Positions 8,597 through 10,240 of a stretch of 10,240 nt of DNA are shown piece after piece. The stretch spans positions 1 through 10,240 of the forward strand of contig CABPSV020000702.1 in the NCBI GenBank assembly GCA_902459845.2, read 5' to 3'. The stretch's first letter is position 1. Each line of letters opens with the position of its first letter. The stretch comes from Hepatocystis sp. ex Piliocolobus tephrosceles. Lineage: Eukaryota; Apicomplexa; Aconoidasida; Haemosporida; Plasmodiidae. The notes beneath the pieces were generated by a model. The model was not told the origin of the DNA. It was given only the letters and a program-made list of their open reading frames with translations, and made no database searches. Position numbers and translations under genes: made by a program.

Positions 8597-9552
8597 TATT
8601 AAAGAATTCGAGAAAAAAATAAAATTATATATATATATATATATATATAAGAGATATAGTTAATCACAATTGTAATCATTACTAAATTTATTACCGTTAA
8701 TAAATATATACTATTTTGGCTACGGAAAATATATTTTTCATTAATATTTAATAATTTATTTTTGAATATATTTTTTTTATTTTTGTTTTGAAAAAAAGAA
8801 AAGGTAATAAAAAAAAAAAAAAAAAAAAACTCGGTATTTAGCAAAATATATTTTTTAAAATACGCCATAAAAAAGTCGTAAGAATTGCTAAAGTAAAAAA
8901 AATTATTAATGTGAAAAAAAAAAAAAAATTCAATAAAGGATAGTGTGGATAAAATAATTATAATGACCTCTTTTATAAATATATACATAAATGTTTACTT
9001 TAACAGTATTAAGTGCTTTAATTATGTGGTTAAAAATGCATGTACTTGTGCATATTTCTTCATTTAGTACTACAATCACAAAAAATGTTCTACATATTAT
9101 GAGCGTTTTTACATAATATTTATTAACAGTATGTAAACTACATTTAATGTACAATGTATTTACTTAATTTTATCTGTTACTTATACTATCTGCTACTTAT
9201 AAAATGAAAGTTTTATTTATTTTTTGATGTTATAATAAAGTTTTGTTTATATGTACTATACGTATGTATGAACTCATTCATGCATGTGTGAAAATTGACT
9301 AAGCCGTGAATTTATTTTTATTCATCCTAGCATGCACTACACTTATGCACTCACTAAGTTACTTATCCACAACATGTATTTAATTATTTACATTTAAAAA
9401 ATTGAAAAAAGAAAAAGAAAATATGTGGTAGCAAAGCTTTTCTTTTCTTTTTTGATACTTAACTGTATTTCATTTTTATAAAATAGATGAAAAGAGTACT
9501 AATTTGTTTTTACTTTTGTTGCATTTTTTATGTGTACATATATATGTATATG

Positions 9553-9694
9553 TTTATGTATGTATGTATGTATGTTTATGTATGTATGTATGTTTATGTA
9601 TGTATGTATGTTTATGTACGTATGTATGTTTATGTATGTTTATGTATGTTTATGTACGTATGTATGTTTATGTATGTATGTATGTACGTATGCA
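9553..9694. repeat. Higher-order TTTATG(TATG)n tandem array
   Basis: Eight blocks each begin TTTATG and continue with TATG units: 22, 18, 18, 18, 10, 10, 18 and about 28 bases long. The 18-base block is TTTATGTATGTATGTATG; three blocks carry a TACG variant. All three plus-strand frames stay open and read as Met/Tyr/Val/Cys repeats, which is a consequence of the repeat. The subunit is a minisatellite built from a TATG microsatellite. Confidence 0.93.
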
Positions 9695-10020
9695 TATCAG
9701 TTTATTCTACTAAAAATCGCATATATTAAGCTTTAATACTTATAGCCGTTTTTAATTTTTTTATTTTATTTTATTTTATTTTTTTTTTTTTTGATTCATT
9801 TTGTTATTTATACTATAATAAAAAAAAACATTATTCATTTATTTTCTGTTTTTAAGATTATTTTATTTTATTGTTAAAATTATTGAGAGTTAAATAATAA
9901 CAAAGGCTTAATAATTACATTAAGAAGAAAGCGTGAGCCGAATGGACTTGTATAAACAACATCCACATAGTTCTATGTTTTATACGTAGTCTTATGTTTT
10001 ATATGTTCAGGCTTAAATAT

Positions 10021-10080
10021 AATGTCAACTCTAATATCAACGGCAATATCAACGCTAATATCAATACTAATGTTGATGTA
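10021..10080. repeat. Degenerate 12-bp tandem repeat, 5 copies
   Basis: Units are AATGTCAACTCT, AATATCAACGGC, AATATCAACGCT, AATATCAATACT and AATGTTGATGTA. It is the only tandem repeat outside the RRM gene with appreciable G+C. In one plus frame it reads as Asn-(Val/Ile)-(Asn/Asp)-x repeats inside a 44-codon open frame from ATG 10003 to TGA 10135-10137. Confidence 0.85.
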
Positions 10081-10082
10081 AT

Positions 10083-10088
<6 letters not shown>

Positions 10089-10122
<34 letters not shown>
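10089..10122. repeat. (AT)n dinucleotide run
   Basis: About 17 AT units immediately follow the 12-bp repeat array. Confidence 0.9.
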
Positions 10123-10125
<3 letters not shown>

Positions 10126-10240
10126 AATGACGGATGAGGTAAAAAGGGATCGAAAAACACCCACATGCAAGAAAATAAATAATAAAAAAAAAAAAAAAAT
10201 AAAAAAAAAAAAAAAAATAATGAATAATTTTTTTTTTTTT

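Larger units (their letters stand above)
8337..10240. other. Upstream region of VIT, no gene recognised
   Basis: About 1.9 kb of AT-rich sequence with poly-A runs (8411-8428, 8563-8593, 8809-8829), (AT)n near 8625-8650 and 10089-10122, the TTTATG array at 9553-9694, TTTTA pentamers near 9757-9780, and a 12-bp repeat at 10021-10080. It should contain the VIT promoter and 5' UTR. Stretches near 9260-9370 and 9925-10175 are a little less AT-biased but show no conserved protein or RNA fold. The minus-strand frames at 8599-9154 are Phe/Ile/Tyr-rich AT translations without family features. Confidence 0.7.

Noticed and set aside
8599..9154. Minus-strand frames of 129 and 74 codons upstream of VIT
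   Set aside because: The hydrophobic Phe/Ile/Tyr content is what AT-rich DNA yields. They contain homopolymer and (AT)n translations and no conserved motif.
9487..9736. Three overlapping plus-strand frames rich in Cys, Met, Tyr and Val
   Set aside because: All three frames are open because the TATG-based array contains no stop; a real gene would favour one frame.

Overview
The window looks like nuclear DNA of a malaria parasite (Plasmodium). It is overwhelmingly A+T. Non-coding DNA is full of homopolymers, (TA)n and TATG/TGTA microsatellites. One protein is swollen by Lys/Asn/Asp/Tyr low-complexity sequence. The three recognisable proteins and one short phase-0 intron also fit an apicomplexan. 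From memory, a vacuolar iron transporter and a Yhm2-type citrate carrier are neighbours in other Plasmodium genomes, but this was not checked. The species cannot be named from sequence alone; a lineage with long homopolymers, such as P. malariae, is a guess.

Layout. 1-809: non-coding leader with a 118-base poly-T, an 18-bp tandem repeat and a 66-base poly-A. 810-4235 (+): an intronless 1141-residue protein with one RNA-recognition motif of the PPIL4/AtCYP59/Rct1 cyclophilin family but no cyclophilin domain, followed by a very long charged, repeat-rich tail. 4236-4571: a short convergent intergenic with a 77-base poly-A. 4572-5567 (-): a 331-residue mitochondrial carrier that best fits the Yhm2 citrate/oxoglutarate carrier type. 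5568-7211: a 1.6-kb spacer with a T68/A38 palindrome. 7212-8336 (-): a two-exon vacuolar iron transporter (VIT) of 283 residues. Its last membrane segment lies in a short second exon behind a 272-base intron. 8337-10240: about 1.9 kb of repeat-rich non-coding DNA with a degenerate 12-bp repeat near the end.

The genes are not an operon; Plasmodium genes are normally transcribed singly. VIT and the carrier lie head-to-tail on the minus strand, and the RNA-binding gene converges on the carrier. Their inferred roles are cytosolic iron removal, mitochondrial citrate/2-oxoglutarate exchange, and nuclear RNA processing or RNA polymerase II regulation. No CRISPR array, transposon, tRNA or rRNA was found. 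The points most worth a second look are the RRM protein that has lost its family's catalytic domain, its KYD-based repeat arrays, the two poly-A tracts that tightly bracket this gene, and the long T/A palindrome.
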